Positions 53,037 through 62,499 of a stretch of DNA of 64,000 nucleotides are shown here, piece after piece. The stretch covers positions 1-64,000 of the forward strand of contig CAJSZQ010000009.1 of NCBI GenBank assembly GCA_910574185.1, given 5' to 3'. The number at the start of each line of letters is the position of its first letter. Positions within the stretch are counted from its first letter, which is position 1. The stretch is from Lachnospiraceae bacterium. GTDB taxonomy: Bacteria > Bacillota > Clostridia > Lachnospirales > Lachnospiraceae. Position numbers and translations under genes: made by a program. Below the pieces are notes generated by a model. That model was not told the DNA's origin and searched no databases. It was given only the letters and a program-made list of their open reading frames with translations.

Positions 53037-55610
53037 TCAGCGTCTCATCTGACTCATGACCCTGAACATTTTTCTAATGTCCACCGGCTTCGCTAAATGT
53101 TCATTCATTCCGGCATCCTTCGCCATCGCTATGTCCTCTTCAAACGCGTTGGCTGACAGAGCTATGATGGGCACGCTTTTCCCATCTGAGCGGTTCAGAC
53201 TGCGAATCACACGAGTCGCCTCATATCCGCTCATAACCGGCATCATCAAATCCATAAGCACACAGTCAAAGGTTCCCGGAGCAGATGACGCGAATACATC
53301 CACCGCTGCTTTTCCGTCATTTGCAGTCACGACCATTGCGCCCGCCTCCTCAAGCATGAACTCTACGATTTCACAGTTAATTTCATTATCTTCCACCAAA
53401 AGGACGCGCATTCCGGCAATATCGTTCCTCTCCACATCTACAGACTGTATATTCTGCGTCTCATCAATTTGTATAGGCAGAGTGATCTGAAACACACTTC
53501 CTTCGCCGAGCTGACTGTCTACTTTAATGGTACCCTTCATCTGTTCTACTAATTTCTTCGCTATTGACATGCCAAGGCCGACGCCGCTATAATGAGTCCT
53601 TGCGCCTTGATGTTCCTGGGTAAACGGTTCAAAAATATGCTTTTTAAAATCTTCCCCCATGCCAATTCCGGTATCTTCAATCACAAACTGGTAGTTTGCG
53701 GTCCCACTCTGGCAGGCGGTCTCCTTTACCCGAACAAATACGGAGCCATGAGGCCGGTTGTATTTGAGAGCATTATCAATGATATTCATCAGGATTTGCT
53801 TCAAGTTCATCGGATTTCCAACTAATCTGCGATGCTGCAAATCAACCTCCTCTAACGCCAGCCGGATATTCTCTGTCTCCGCCTGAGCAGATAAGATTGC
53901 GATGCAGCTTTCCAATATTTCATAAAGGTCAAAAGGTTCCTCCACCGCTGCCGGTCTTCCGCTTTCTAGCTTGCTGACCTGAAGAACATCGTTTACCAGG
54001 GATAACAGATGTTCTGTCGACACGCGGATTTTCTGCCGGCAATCTTTCTGTCGCTCTGAATCATCCTGACTTTTCTCCATAATGGCCAGCATTCCTAGGA
54101 TTCCGTTAATAGGAGTACGGAGATCGTGGGACATACGGGAAAGAAATTCGCTCTTTGCTGAATTTGCCCGTCTCACCTTCTCCAGCAATTCCATGATGGC
54201 CTGCTCCTGCTTCTTTCTCGCCATCATGGTCTCTGTGATATCCTGATGATATCCGTTCAGACAGACGCCCGGTTTTTTGAATGTTTTGTCCGGTACGCCG
54301 CCGCAGCGGACATAAATTTTTCCAAGCGTCGGATGATTCCAGGGATATATTACCTCAGAACGCCCCGTTTCCATTATCTCCCGAACCGCTTCCTGCACCA
54401 TCTCTACATAGTCCGGCTCAATATTGTCAAACCAGCGTTTGTAGCATTCCTCCGGCTTTATCTCATCCGGTACTCCCAGGAGAATGCGCATAGTCCGGTC
54501 CGCATACATCCTCGGCTGACAGCCCTCCTCCAGCTCGATTGTCCAAATACCGGTTCTGGCTCCCTCCAGAATACCCTCCAGACTTTGCCTCGCCTCCAAC
54601 TTGTACTTCTCTTCCTGTTCAACTACGGCATTCACATCTCGCTGTGCAAAAATTGCACAGTTCTCTTCTTCCGTCTTCTCTGTGGCAGAAAAATGAATCT
54701 CCAAGTGTTTCAGCCCGTAGGAACTGTCTTTCACCTGATACCGTACATAGAACTTCTTATTTGTCTTGAGCTGAGCAAGCACATAATCTTTTTTCGTCAC
54801 AGCGCGAAGCCGTTCCTGGTCCTTTGGAACCACATATTGGGAAATATACCGCTCCATACCCGTTTGATAGCCGTCCTTAAAATTGACAGCCCAGTCTATA
54901 CCCATCTGTTCGCTATACCGGTATGTCTCGCACTCTCCTGTATCGAAATCTACCTGATAAATACCCAGATAATCCACGCTAAGGGCTTGGAGAACTTTAT
55001 AACTCCGCTTTTGAAGCTCACGAACCAGATTGCGCCGTTTCAAGGACGACACAATAAAGTATGCCGCAGTCTGAAGCATATTCGATGCGTATTCCAACAA
55101 CTTTACAGGCGGATTGTCGACGCCATAAAAGCCGATGAGCTTTTTACCGTCATAGAGAGGAACCACTACAAGCGAATGGATACCCTGCTGTTTCAGTATC
55201 TCATATTGAAGAGGGACAGTCTCTCGGATTTCTTCCAGATTTTCAATGACGATATGTCTGTCAATGCTGAAATTCTGATACCAGCTGGCGCATACCTCTG
55301 AGGGAACATTCTGAAGATTCTCCTTTTCTGGCTCCACTCCATCGGCCACCCACTCATAGGTGTTGTCATCACCTCCGAACTCATTCTGCTCAAAAATATA
55401 GGTTCGTTCTCCGTTCAACGCTTTTCCAAGATGCTCCAGCAACACCTCCAGCGACTGGTCTGGCGTCTCCTCCATCAACGCGACGCGAAGACCCTCATTG
55501 ATGATGGTCTCTAAATTCTGAACGCTTTTTATACCACTGTGCTGCTCACGGCCCCCGACGACCGGCGCACTTCCACCGGCCCGCTCAAAAAATTCTCTTG
55601 AATAATCCAT
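53037..55610 (-). CDS. Soluble GAF/PAS hybrid sensor histidine kinase
   Basis: An 857-residue kinase with no membrane helix. A GAF domain (about 35-200, with LNGERTYIFEQNEFG and LVVVPLYDGKKLIGFYGVD) and a PAS domain (about 355-470) precede HisKA (SRMSHDLRTPINGILGML), the ATPase domain (NIIDNALKYN, GVGLGMSI) and one receiver (CVLMDLMMPVMSGYEA, AKPV). ATG 55610 follows GGAGGGCAGGCTT. Residues 1-34 are not typical of such kinases and may come from sequence of the decayed frame just upstream. Confidence 0.88.
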   Translation of the reverse strand: MDYSREFFERAGGSAPVVGGREQHSGIKSVQNLETIINEGLRVALMEETPDQSLEVLLEHLGKALNGERTYIFEQNEFGGDDNTYEWVADGVEPEKENLQNVPSEVCASWYQNFSIDRHIVIENLEEIRETVPLQYEILKQQGIHSLVVVPLYDGKKLIGFYGVDNPPVKLLEYASNMLQTAAYFIVSSLKRRNLVRELQKRSYKVLQALSVDYLGIYQVDFDTGECETYRYSEQMGIDWAVNFKDGYQTGMERYISQYVVPKDQERLRAVTKKDYVLAQLKTNKKFYVRYQVKDSSYGLKHLEIHFSATEKTEEENCAIFAQRDVNAVVEQEEKYKLEARQSLEGILEGARTGIWTIELEEGCQPRMYADRTMRILLGVPDEIKPEECYKRWFDNIEPDYVEMVQEAVREIMETGRSEVIYPWNHPTLGKIYVRCGGVPDKTFKKPGVCLNGYHQDITETMMARKKQEQAIMELLEKVRRANSAKSEFLSRMSHDLRTPINGILGMLAIMEKSQDDSERQKDCRQKIRVSTEHLLSLVNDVLQVSKLESGRPAAVEEPFDLYEILESCIAILSAQAETENIRLALEEVDLQHRRLVGNPMNLKQILMNIIDNALKYNRPHGSVFVRVKETACQSGTANYQFVIEDTGIGMGEDFKKHIFEPFTQEHQGARTHYSGVGLGMSIAKKLVEQMKGTIKVDSQLGEGSVFQITLPIQIDETQNIQSVDVERNDIAGMRVLLVEDNEINCEIVEFMLEEAGAMVVTANDGKAAVDVFASSAPGTFDCVLMDLMMPVMSGYEATRVIRSLNRSDGKSVPIIALSANAFEEDIAMAKDAGMNEHLAKPVDIRKMFRVMSQMRR

Positions 55611-55625
55611 AAGCCTGCCCTCCAT

Positions 55626-55859
55626 ATAGACCTCTTTCCGGCCATCGTAACTGCACCTGCAATTTCTGACGCAAAAAATCGCCGCTCCAGAAAACTCTGA
55701 TTCGGAAATTGGTACAGTTCCACTTTATTCTCATCTAAATCCAATAACTGCGCCGCAAAATGTAGCGGCGACTGTGTCATAATACCACATGCCCCCAATC
55801 ACGTCAATATGAGGGTTATTCATACCTCTTGCAGAAACCTTATAACACTCTTTTCTCAT
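55626..55859 (-). pseudogene. Possible decayed coding remnant
   Basis: Between the kinase and the VanZ-like gene are two short overlapping frames on the minus strand. One starts at 55859 behind GGAGGCGAT and reads MRKECYKVSARGMNNPHIDV then stops at 55731. Another, open from 55798 without a good start, reads GIMTQSPLHFAAQLLDLDEN and ELYQFPNQSFLERRFFASEI and runs on past the kinase start. Together with a frameshift they would give one protein-like chain. I do not recognise the family. It may be a broken gene or simply non-coding sequence. Confidence 0.3.
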
Positions 55860-55913
55860 TCATCATATCGCCTCCGTAATTCTAATTTCCATCAAATCCT
55901 CTGACAAATCTCC

Positions 55914-56519
55914 TTACACAAACCACTTCCAGTTGTAAAACAAAAACATACATATGCAAGCTGAAACGATATAAATAACCGGTTCCAAATTACCCAACGA
56001 AATTGTCCGCTGTTCTTCTCTCCTGTTGAAAAAATGGAATCCAATCAATTTCCACACCACATACCCCAAAACCGCCCCCAGCGTATTCATCATTAAATCG
56101 TCGACATCTGAAATACGGCCGGTGGGTAATTGAGCGGCTTCAATCAACGCAGAAAAAAGAAAACCAACCAAGGCTGTTTTGAAAGGATTTCTGTAATTTT
56201 TCCATATATATGGAAGAAGAAATCCAAGCGGCATAAACATAATTGCATTCATACAATAAGTAAACAGACCAGCAGACTGAAACGGAATCAAATTAATACG
56301 CGCCTGTCCAAGCGCTGACGCCACTCCGCCTTTTTCCACAATATCCCACACAGAGCCAAATCCTGTCACAACAAAAACAAGCCGTATATAAACCATCATA
56401 ATATACGTCCATATACAATGAAACGCCTTGGTCCTTCTCCCACACAGCAACTGCACAATCTGGTAAACCATGACTGGTCCTAAGGTTAAAATAATTGGAA
56501 TTATTGTCATAAGCAGCAT
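55914..56519 (-). CDS. VanZ-like family protein
   Basis: A 201-residue protein with about five membrane segments. The pattern RINLIPF followed by NAIMFMPLGFLLP and SALIEAAQLPTGRISDVDDL is the VanZ signature. VanZ itself gives low teicoplanin resistance, but most relatives have no known role. Start at ATG 56519, with GGAAGGAG ahead; a GTG nine bases earlier is less likely. Confidence 0.88.
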   Translation of the reverse strand: MLLMTIIPIILTLGPVMVYQIVQLLCGRRTKAFHCIWTYIMMVYIRLVFVVTGFGSVWDIVEKGGVASALGQARINLIPFQSAGLFTYCMNAIMFMPLGFLLPYIWKNYRNPFKTALVGFLFSALIEAAQLPTGRISDVDDLMMNTLGAVLGYVVWKLIGFHFFNRREEQRTISLGNLEPVIYIVSACICMFLFYNWKWFV

Positions 56520-56889
56520 GTTCCCCACTCCTTCCTATTATTTTAATCTATCACAAATTTCTCAAAAAAATATTTATATATACTAAATTGTTTCTTAAAA
56601 TTCCCATGTACTCTAACATTCCATCCATCTAAATTCTGTTTCCTTAACATGCAAATTCCATTCCATTATGTGTTTGTAATGTTATTATATAACTTATAAA
56701 GTAACCTATCAATCATATTTTGCCATTCAAAATTTATCTCGGAGACCGACAATTTTATACTTAAAGTTTATAACGAAACTCAACTTTTTCGGATATATAG
56801 ATAAGCAGATTAATCATCGACAGTTACTGTGAACGGAGTAAACAGTAACCATATTGGAAAATAATAGAAGGGCATTCTTATATTTTTTA
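56520..56889. other. AT-rich gap before the rib operon
   Basis: No gene is seen in this 370-base stretch between the divergent VanZ-like gene and the rib promoter. The only structure found is GTTACTGT (56823-56830) facing ACAGTAAC (56842-56849), whose ends recall the CAGTAAC end of family B repeats and could be a much shortened copy. Confidence 0.45.
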
Positions 56890-56918
56890 TTGACACAGAC
56901 CTGATAGACATTTATACT
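56890..56918 (+). promoter_or_regulatory. Promoter of the riboflavin operon
   Basis: TTGACA at 56890-56895 and TATACT at 56913-56918 are exactly 17 bases apart, about 20 bases ahead of the FMN riboswitch. Confidence 0.88.
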
Positions 56919-56936
56919 TTTATTATGAATTGAATA

Positions 56937-57044
56937 ATTCTTCAGGGCAGGGTGAAATTCCCTACCGGTGGTATAGCCCACGAGCCGTAAGGCATGATTC
57001 GGTGAGACTCCGAAGCCGACAGTAAAGTCTGGATGAAAGAAGAT
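56937..57044 (+). promoter_or_regulatory. FMN riboswitch (RFN element)
   Basis: The conserved blocks AGGGCAGGGTGAAATTCCCT, ACCGGTGGTATAGCCCACGA and GAAGCCGACAGTAAAGTCTG with GGATGAAAGAAG are all present, closed by TCTTC/GAAGA. It controls riboflavin genes by binding FMN. The expression platform includes the two hairpins at 57089 and 57158. Confidence 0.95.
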
Positions 57045-57088
57045 TATGAGATGCAGATATTTCTATTATGTTCATGCATATAATAATT

Positions 57089-57125
57089 GCTCTGGATTGT
57101 TTATACATTCCAGAGCTTTATTTAT
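57089..57125 (+). terminator. First leader terminator of the rib operon
   Basis: GCTCTGGA and TCCAGAGC form an 8-bp stem with a 12-base loop, followed by TTTATTTAT. It is the likely FMN-dependent terminator. Confidence 0.7.
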
Positions 57126-57157
57126 ACATAATACAGATTATTTCATCATTCTAAGCC

Positions 57158-57190
57158 GCCCTGAACATTTTTGTTCAGGGCTATTTATTT
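57158..57190 (+). terminator. Second leader hairpin of the rib operon
   Basis: GCCCTGAAC and GTTCAGGGC form a 9-bp stem with a 6-base loop, then TATTTATTT and the ribD ribosome site GGGAGGG. It could act as a terminator or limit access to the ribosome site. Confidence 0.6.
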
Positions 57191-57205
57191 GGGAGGGAAC
57201 CGTTT

Positions 57206-58312
57206 ATGAATGACAACGACTATATGCGGCTGGCTTTACAGCTCGCTCAAAACGGCTGCGGCATGACTTCTCCGAATCCCATGGTAGGGGCTGTCATTGA
57301 AAAAGGCGGAGAAATTATCGGCCAGGGCTGGCATGAACAATACGGCAAAGCTCACGCGGAACGCAACGCGCTTGTATCCTGTAAAAAATCACCAGTGGGA
57401 GCAACCATGTATGTTACTCTGGAGCCTTGCTGCCATCATGGAAGACAACCTCCTTGCACCGACGCTATCATAGAAGCCGGAATCAAACGAGTGGTCGTCG
57501 GTTCAAAAGATCCAAATCCGCAGGTTGCCGGAAAGGGTATTCAAATTTTACGCTCCCATGGAATAGAGGTAACGGAAAATATTTTGCAAAAAGACTGCGA
57601 ACGGCTGAATGAAGTGTTTTTCCATTATATTCAGACAAAACGCCCTTTTGTCGTTATGAAATACGCTATGACAATGGATGGTAAAATTGCTTCCTCCACC
57701 GGAGCCTCCAAATGGATTACCGGAGAAACTGCCCGACATCATGTACAGACTCAGCGGCACCGCTATACGGCAATCATGGTTGGCGTTGGAACAGTACTGG
57801 CCGACGACCCGATGCTCTCCTGCCGTATAAGTGGGGGAAGGAACCCCATCCGCATTATCTGCGATACACATCTGCGCACCCCGGTTACGGCACAGATCGT
57901 CCAAACCGCTATGCAAATTCCTACCATCCTTGCAACCTGCTGCACAGACAGGGAAAAACAACGTATCTATGGAGACGCCGGATGTCGGATTCTATACCTA
58001 AATGAAAAAAATGGACATCTCGATTTAATACAACTTATGGAAAAGTTGGGGCAGAGACAAATTGACAGTATTTTACTGGAGGGCGGCGGCGCCATGAACT
58101 GGGCTGCTTTAGACAGCGGCATTGTCCAGAAAATTCAAGCCTACGTTGCCCCAAAGCTATTTGGCGGACAGAATGCAAAAACGCCGGTAGAAGGCGTTGG
58201 AGTTGCTTTTCCTGCCGACGCATTTCATCTAAAAAACAGTACGATTACAAGGTTGGGCGATGATTTTCTTATTGAAAGCGAGGTGATAAATCATGTTTAC
58301 CGGGATTATTGA
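57206..58312 (+). CDS. ribD: Riboflavin biosynthesis deaminase/reductase
   Basis: A 368-residue two-domain enzyme for the second and third steps of riboflavin synthesis. The N-terminal deaminase has zinc motifs HAERNAL and EPCCHHGRQPPC; the C-terminal reductase (from about 148) starts RPFVVMKYAMTMDGKIA and ends with LLEGGGAMNWA. GGGAGGGAACCGTTT precedes the ATG. It overlaps ribE by 20 bases. Confidence 0.96.
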   Translation: MNDNDYMRLALQLAQNGCGMTSPNPMVGAVIEKGGEIIGQGWHEQYGKAHAERNALVSCKKSPVGATMYVTLEPCCHHGRQPPCTDAIIEAGIKRVVVGSKDPNPQVAGKGIQILRSHGIEVTENILQKDCERLNEVFFHYIQTKRPFVVMKYAMTMDGKIASSTGASKWITGETARHHVQTQRHRYTAIMVGVGTVLADDPMLSCRISGGRNPIRIICDTHLRTPVTAQIVQTAMQIPTILATCCTDREKQRIYGDAGCRILYLNEKNGHLDLIQLMEKLGQRQIDSILLEGGGAMNWAALDSGIVQKIQAYVAPKLFGGQNAKTPVEGVGVAFPADAFHLKNSTITRLGDDFLIESEVINHVYRDY

Positions 58313-58940
58313 AGAAATCGGAACGATTGACCAAATTAAACATGGACAGCATTCTGCAATATTGAAAATCCATGCAAAAAAGGTACTTAAAAATACCCAA
58401 ATCGGAGATAGCATTGCAGTAAACGGCATTTGCTTAACTGTAACAGAAACTTTCCCACACCACTTTTCGGCAGATGTCATGCATGAAACTCTGAACCGTT
58501 CCTCTCTCGCAAACCTAATACATGGAAGTCGTGTCAACCTAGAACGGGCTATGCCGTCAAATGGACGATTTGGCGGACACCTCGTTATGGGACATGCGGA
58601 CGGCGTTGGAACAATTACCCATATACAGCGTGACGATACCGCCGTCTGGTACACCATACAGACAAAGCCGGATATAATGCGCTACATTGTAGAAAAAGGT
58701 TCTGTAACAGTCGACGGTATCAGCTTAACCGTTTCCAGAATCAGCCAGACTGATTTTTCTGTTTCGGCCATTCCACATACCATAAACCATACCATTTTGC
58801 AGGAACGAAGAAAAAACGATATGGTTAACCTAGAAACAGATATCATTGGGAAATATGTAGAAAAGTTATTGCTGCCCACCCCTGAACAATCAGAAAAAAA
58901 ACTTATCACAATGGACTTTCTAACTCAACATGGATTTTAA
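58293..58940 (+). CDS. ribE: Riboflavin synthase alpha subunit
   Basis: A 215-residue enzyme that makes riboflavin from two molecules of dimethylribityllumazine. [13 protein letters not shown] at the N-terminus and the two similar halves (NGICLTVTE and DGISLTVSR) are family features. GAGGTGATAAATC precedes the ATG within the end of ribD. The next gene starts 11 bases later. Confidence 0.95.
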   Translation: MFTGIIEEIGTIDQIKHGQHSAILKIHAKKVLKNTQIGDSIAVNGICLTVTETFPHHFSADVMHETLNRSSLANLIHGSRVNLERAMPSNGRFGGHLVMGHADGVGTITHIQRDDTAVWYTIQTKPDIMRYIVEKGSVTVDGISLTVSRISQTDFSVSAIPHTINHTILQERRKNDMVNLETDIIGKYVEKLLLPTPEQSEKKLITMDFLTQHGF

Positions 58941-58951
58941 GGAGGAGAAAA

Positions 58952-60151
58952 ATGATACAATTTCATACAATAGAAGAAGCTCTGGAAGACCTGCGAAACG
59001 GTAAAATAATTCTGGTAACAGATGATCCGGATCGTGAAAATGAAGGAGACTTTATCTGCGCGGCAGAATATGCAACCACAGCTAATATTAATTTCATGGC
59101 AACCCATGGCAAAGGTCTAATCTGTATGCCGATGTCGGAAGAGTATGTACACAAATTAAAAATTCCCCAAATGGTACAACAAAACACCGACAATCACGAA
59201 ACAGCTTTTACCATATCAATTGACCACGTAACGACCTCCACCGGCATTTCTGCAGCCGAACGCTCCATAACGGCGCTGGGCTGCATAGCAGACAATGCCG
59301 CACCGGAAGATTTCCGCAGACCGGGACATATGTTTCCGCTTATGGCCAAACCCAACGGCGTCTTAGAACGCAGCGGACACACAGAAGCTACCGTTGATTT
59401 ATGCCGTCTGGCCGGCTTAAAGGAATGCGGCTTGTGCTGTGAAATCATGCGGGAAGACGGTACCATGATGCGTACCCCAGAACTAATGGAATTGGCCAGG
59501 AAATGGAATTTGAAATTTATCACAATCCAGGATTTGCAAAGTTACCGCAAGACTCATGAAAAGCTGGTCAGCCGCATGGCAGTCGTAGAAATGCCGACAA
59601 AATACGGCGATTTTATGGCCCATGGTTTTATAAATCAGTTAAATGGAGAACATCATATAGCCTTAGTAAAAGGAGATATTGGCAGTGGAAAAGATATTCT
59701 GTGCCGCGTCCATTCTGAATGCCTGACAGGCGACGCCTTTGGTTCTCTGCGCTGCGACTGCGGCCAGCAACTTGCCGCCGCCATGACGCAAATCGAAAAA
59801 GAAGGACGGGGAATTGTGCTCTACATGCGCCAGGAAGGACGGGGAATCGGGCTCATTAATAAGCTGCGGGCTTATGAGCTGCAAGAACAAGGCATGGACA
59901 CTCTTGAAGCAAATCTTGCGCTGGGCTTTGCCGGCGACCAGAGGGAATATTTTATCGGCGCACAGATATTAAAAGAATTAGGCGTAAAAAGTATGCAGCT
60001 TTTAACCAATAATCCGGACAAGGTTTATCAGCTCTCAGAATTTGGACTTGAAATTACCGAGCGCGTACCACTTCAGATGGAAGCTACCGTCCATGACTTA
60101 TTTTATCTGAAAACAAAACAGAAACGCATGGGACATATTTTAGACTTTTAA
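58952..60151 (+). CDS. ribBA: Bifunctional DHBP synthase / GTP cyclohydrolase II
   Basis: A 399-residue fusion. The N-terminal part (1-200) makes dihydroxybutanone phosphate, with [19 protein letters not shown] and HTEATVDL. The C-terminal part opens GTP for the pyrimidine branch, with zinc cysteines in [20 protein letters not shown] and [18 protein letters not shown] precedes the ATG. It supplies both precursors used by the neighbouring enzymes. Confidence 0.97.
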   Translation: MIQFHTIEEALEDLRNGKIILVTDDPDRENEGDFICAAEYATTANINFMATHGKGLICMPMSEEYVHKLKIPQMVQQNTDNHETAFTISIDHVTTSTGISAAERSITALGCIADNAAPEDFRRPGHMFPLMAKPNGVLERSGHTEATVDLCRLAGLKECGLCCEIMREDGTMMRTPELMELARKWNLKFITIQDLQSYRKTHEKLVSRMAVVEMPTKYGDFMAHGFINQLNGEHHIALVKGDIGSGKDILCRVHSECLTGDAFGSLRCDCGQQLAAAMTQIEKEGRGIVLYMRQEGRGIGLINKLRAYELQEQGMDTLEANLALGFAGDQREYFIGAQILKELGVKSMQLLTNNPDKVYQLSEFGLEITERVPLQMEATVHDLFYLKTKQKRMGHILDF

Positions 60152-60172
60152 AGAAAGATGAGGAAAATTATA

Positions 60173-60637
60173 ATGAAAATATTTGAAGGAAAACTTGTAC
60201 CACAAGAAATAAAAATCGGCATTGTAGCCGCACGTTTCAATGAATTTATCACTTCCAAATTATTAAGCGGCGCTATGGACGGACTGCTGCGCCATAATGT
60301 CCGCGAAGACGATATTCATGTCGCCTGGGTTCCAGGAGCTTTTGAAATTCCACTGATTGCATCGAAAATGGCAAATAGTAAAAAATATGACGCCGTTATT
60401 TGTCTAGGAGCGGTTATCCGAGGCTCTACCAGTCATTATGATTATGTTTGTAATGAAGTATCGAAAGGCATCGCCGCTGTTTCACTGGAGAGCGGCGTCC
60501 CTGTCATGTTTGGAGTACTTACCACTGAAAATATTGAACAGGCCATTGAGAGAGCCGGTACAAAAGCCGGAAATAAAGGTTACGACTGCGCACTGGGCGC
60601 AATTGAAATGATAAACTTAATTCATGAGATTGAATAA
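60173..60637 (+). CDS. ribH: 6,7-dimethyl-8-ribityllumazine synthase
   Basis: A 154-residue lumazine synthase, which joins the two branches. [29 protein letters not shown] and [19 protein letters not shown] contain the substrate and catalytic residues. ATG 60173 is chosen with GAGGAAAATTATA ahead; an ATG at 60158 would have a poor site. It is the last gene of the rib operon. Confidence 0.96.
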   Translation: MKIFEGKLVPQEIKIGIVAARFNEFITSKLLSGAMDGLLRHNVREDDIHVAWVPGAFEIPLIASKMANSKKYDAVICLGAVIRGSTSHYDYVCNEVSKGIAAVSLESGVPVMFGVLTTENIEQAIERAGTKAGNKGYDCALGAIEMINLIHEIE

Positions 60638-60646
60638 TAACAAAAT

Positions 60647-60690
60647 AGGGTTGTCGCAGCTATTTTTGCAACAACCCTTTCTTATTCTTC
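60647..60690 (+). terminator. Terminator of the rib operon
   Basis: AGGGTTGTCGC and GCAACAACCCT form a stem with a short loop, followed by TTCTTATTCTT. It lies 10 bases past ribH. Confidence 0.8.
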
Positions 60691-60710
60691 TAAACTATTT
60701 CAATTATCTT

Positions 60711-61922
60711 TTAGCAGAACAATATAATCAGCTGAGACGCCAGCACCACCGCAATCAATGCGATTGGATAGGTCGCCGCATAAGCTGACGCGATATCCTC
60801 TGTTCCCGCCATATTAATCAGCGTTCCAAGCGCCGGAGTACTTGTCATTCCTCCCGTCAGGGAACCAAGATTGTTTAAAAGCGGCAGCTTCAGCAGATTC
60901 TTCGCGATGATAAATCCGACAATCATTGGAAGAACCGTCATAATCGCTCCATAGAGGAAGTACACCGGCTCAAAGTATTCTACGAATTTTGCTCCGCCGG
61001 AAACCCCCGCTCCAATCAAAAACAACATCAGACCAAGTTCTCTCAGCATCTTCAGCGTAGAACTCTTCGGCACGATGGAAATCTTCCCCGCGTGTCCGTA
61101 ATGTCCGAATACCAGCGCCGTCAGAAGGCAGCCGCCTGTGGTTGTCAGTGAAAAGTTCATATAGCTGACGCTTCCAACCAGGACACCAACGATAGCGGCC
61201 AGAGAAAATGCGAAAAATCCAAATTCATCCACTTCCGTCAAAATTAGATTCTTCCGCTTACTTCCCCCTCCTTCTTTCGCAGTAATCTTCGCTACCTCTG
61301 CATTCATATCCGCCTTCATAAGCTTCGGGACAATCTGCACGAACAATACCACACCCACAACGCCAAACAGATAAGAAATACCGTAGCCAACCGATACCAG
61401 GGCCTCCAAATCCGCCCCTACCGCAGCTTTTGACGCGGAGAATGCCGGGGTACTTGTCAGCGCCCCAGACAGGATTCCCACCAGAATCGCCCGGAACTGC
61501 TCGTGGCTCAAATCCGTAAAATTACTGCCAACAAGAATGCACGCCACGCAGGTAACCGCCGCCGCCAGAATAATCACAGCGCCAAGCAGTACATAGGACT
61601 TAAAATTCTGCTTCAGGTTCCCGAAGAAATTCGGTCCCGCAATAAACCCAACCGAGGTTACAAAGAAAATCAATCCCATATTTTCGACAATTTTCAACGC
61701 TTCCGTCGAAAATGTCACATCTCCCGCCATCAAATTATCCGACAGCTTTCCGTATAGTAAACAGCCATAGACCAGAGCTATGATAAATACTCCGGCAGTT
61801 CCAAGGTTGATTCCTTTTATCGTAATTTTCCCAATTGCATAGCCGACCGCCGCAATTGCAAAAACCGAAAATGTAAGAAATACCACAGCCTTTACTGCTA
61901 ATATTCCTCCAAATAACTCCAT
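60711..61922 (-). CDS. AspT/YidE-type antiporter family protein
   Basis: A 403-residue protein with about eleven membrane segments in two halves. Each half has the family TSTPA motif (GALTSTPAFSASKAAVG and GGMTSTPALGTLI). The family includes the aspartate:alanine exchanger AspT and proteins for dicarboxylates. It follows fumarase on the same strand with 16 bases between, so export or exchange of fumarate, succinate or aspartate is likely but not shown. The soluble TrkA-C domains seen in YidE are missing here. Confidence 0.78.
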   Translation of the reverse strand: MELFGGILAVKAVVFLTFSVFAIAAVGYAIGKITIKGINLGTAGVFIIALVYGCLLYGKLSDNLMAGDVTFSTEALKIVENMGLIFFVTSVGFIAGPNFFGNLKQNFKSYVLLGAVIILAAAVTCVACILVGSNFTDLSHEQFRAILVGILSGALTSTPAFSASKAAVGADLEALVSVGYGISYLFGVVGVVLFVQIVPKLMKADMNAEVAKITAKEGGGSKRKNLILTEVDEFGFFAFSLAAIVGVLVGSVSYMNFSLTTTGGCLLTALVFGHYGHAGKISIVPKSSTLKMLRELGLMLFLIGAGVSGGAKFVEYFEPVYFLYGAIMTVLPMIVGFIIAKNLLKLPLLNNLGSLTGGMTSTPALGTLINMAGTEDIASAYAATYPIALIAVVLASQLIILFC

Positions 61923-61938
61923 ATCTTACGACTCCCTT

Positions 61939-62499
61939 CTATTTGTGTTCGTCAAGATATGCGGCACGTCCGCTTTCGTACAGATTGTTTCCCTCGCTGT
62001 CGATGATTACGACTAACGGCATATCCTCTACATACAGCTTCCTCAAAGCCTCTGCCCCTAAATCTTCATAGGCAATCAGCTCTGCTTTCTTGATACATTT
62101 TGCAAGAAGCGCGCCTGCTCCGCCGATAGCCCCAAAGTAAACGCCGGAATACTTTTTCATAGCTTCCACTACCTCCGGAAGACGGGCGCCCTTTCCAATC
62201 ATGCCTCTTGCGCCTACCGACATCATGGTTGGCGCATAGGCGTCCATACGCCCGCTGGTGGTCGGCCCTGCGGAGCCAATGACCTGTCCCGGCTTTGCAG
62301 GAGTCGGCCCTACGTAGTAAATGGTAGCGTCCGTCGGGTCAAAAGGAATCTTTTCGCCATTTGCCAGCGCCTCGCACATCCGCTTGTGGCCCGCGTCTCT
62401 GGAAGTATAGATGGTTCCGGTCGCCAATACGCTGTCGCCGGCATGTAAGCTCTTCGCAAGCTCCTCAGTAAGTGGTAATGTAATCTTTCTCGCCGCCAT
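61939..62499 (-). CDS. fumB: Class I fumarate hydratase, beta subunit
   Basis: A 186-residue subunit that corresponds to the C-terminal domain of iron-sulfur fumarases. ITLPLTEELAKSLHAGDSVL and GPTTSGRMDAYAPTMMSVGA plus GKG (MIGKGARLP) are typical. It interconverts fumarate and malate with the alpha subunit, whose stop abuts its start. The symbol denotes the beta subunit, not the E. coli FumB isozyme. Confidence 0.92.
   Translation of the reverse strand: MAARKITLPLTEELAKSLHAGDSVLATGTIYTSRDAGHKRMCEALANGEKIPFDPTDATIYYVGPTPAKPGQVIGSAGPTTSGRMDAYAPTMMSVGARGMIGKGARLPEVVEAMKKYSGVYFGAIGGAGALLAKCIKKAELIAYEDLGAEALRKLYVEDMPLVVIIDSEGNNLYESGRAAYLDEHK

Noticed and set aside
54246..55301. Open frame of 351 codons on the plus strand
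   Set aside because: It is fully antisense to the GAF/PAS kinase, lacks a start signal and has no recognisable domain.
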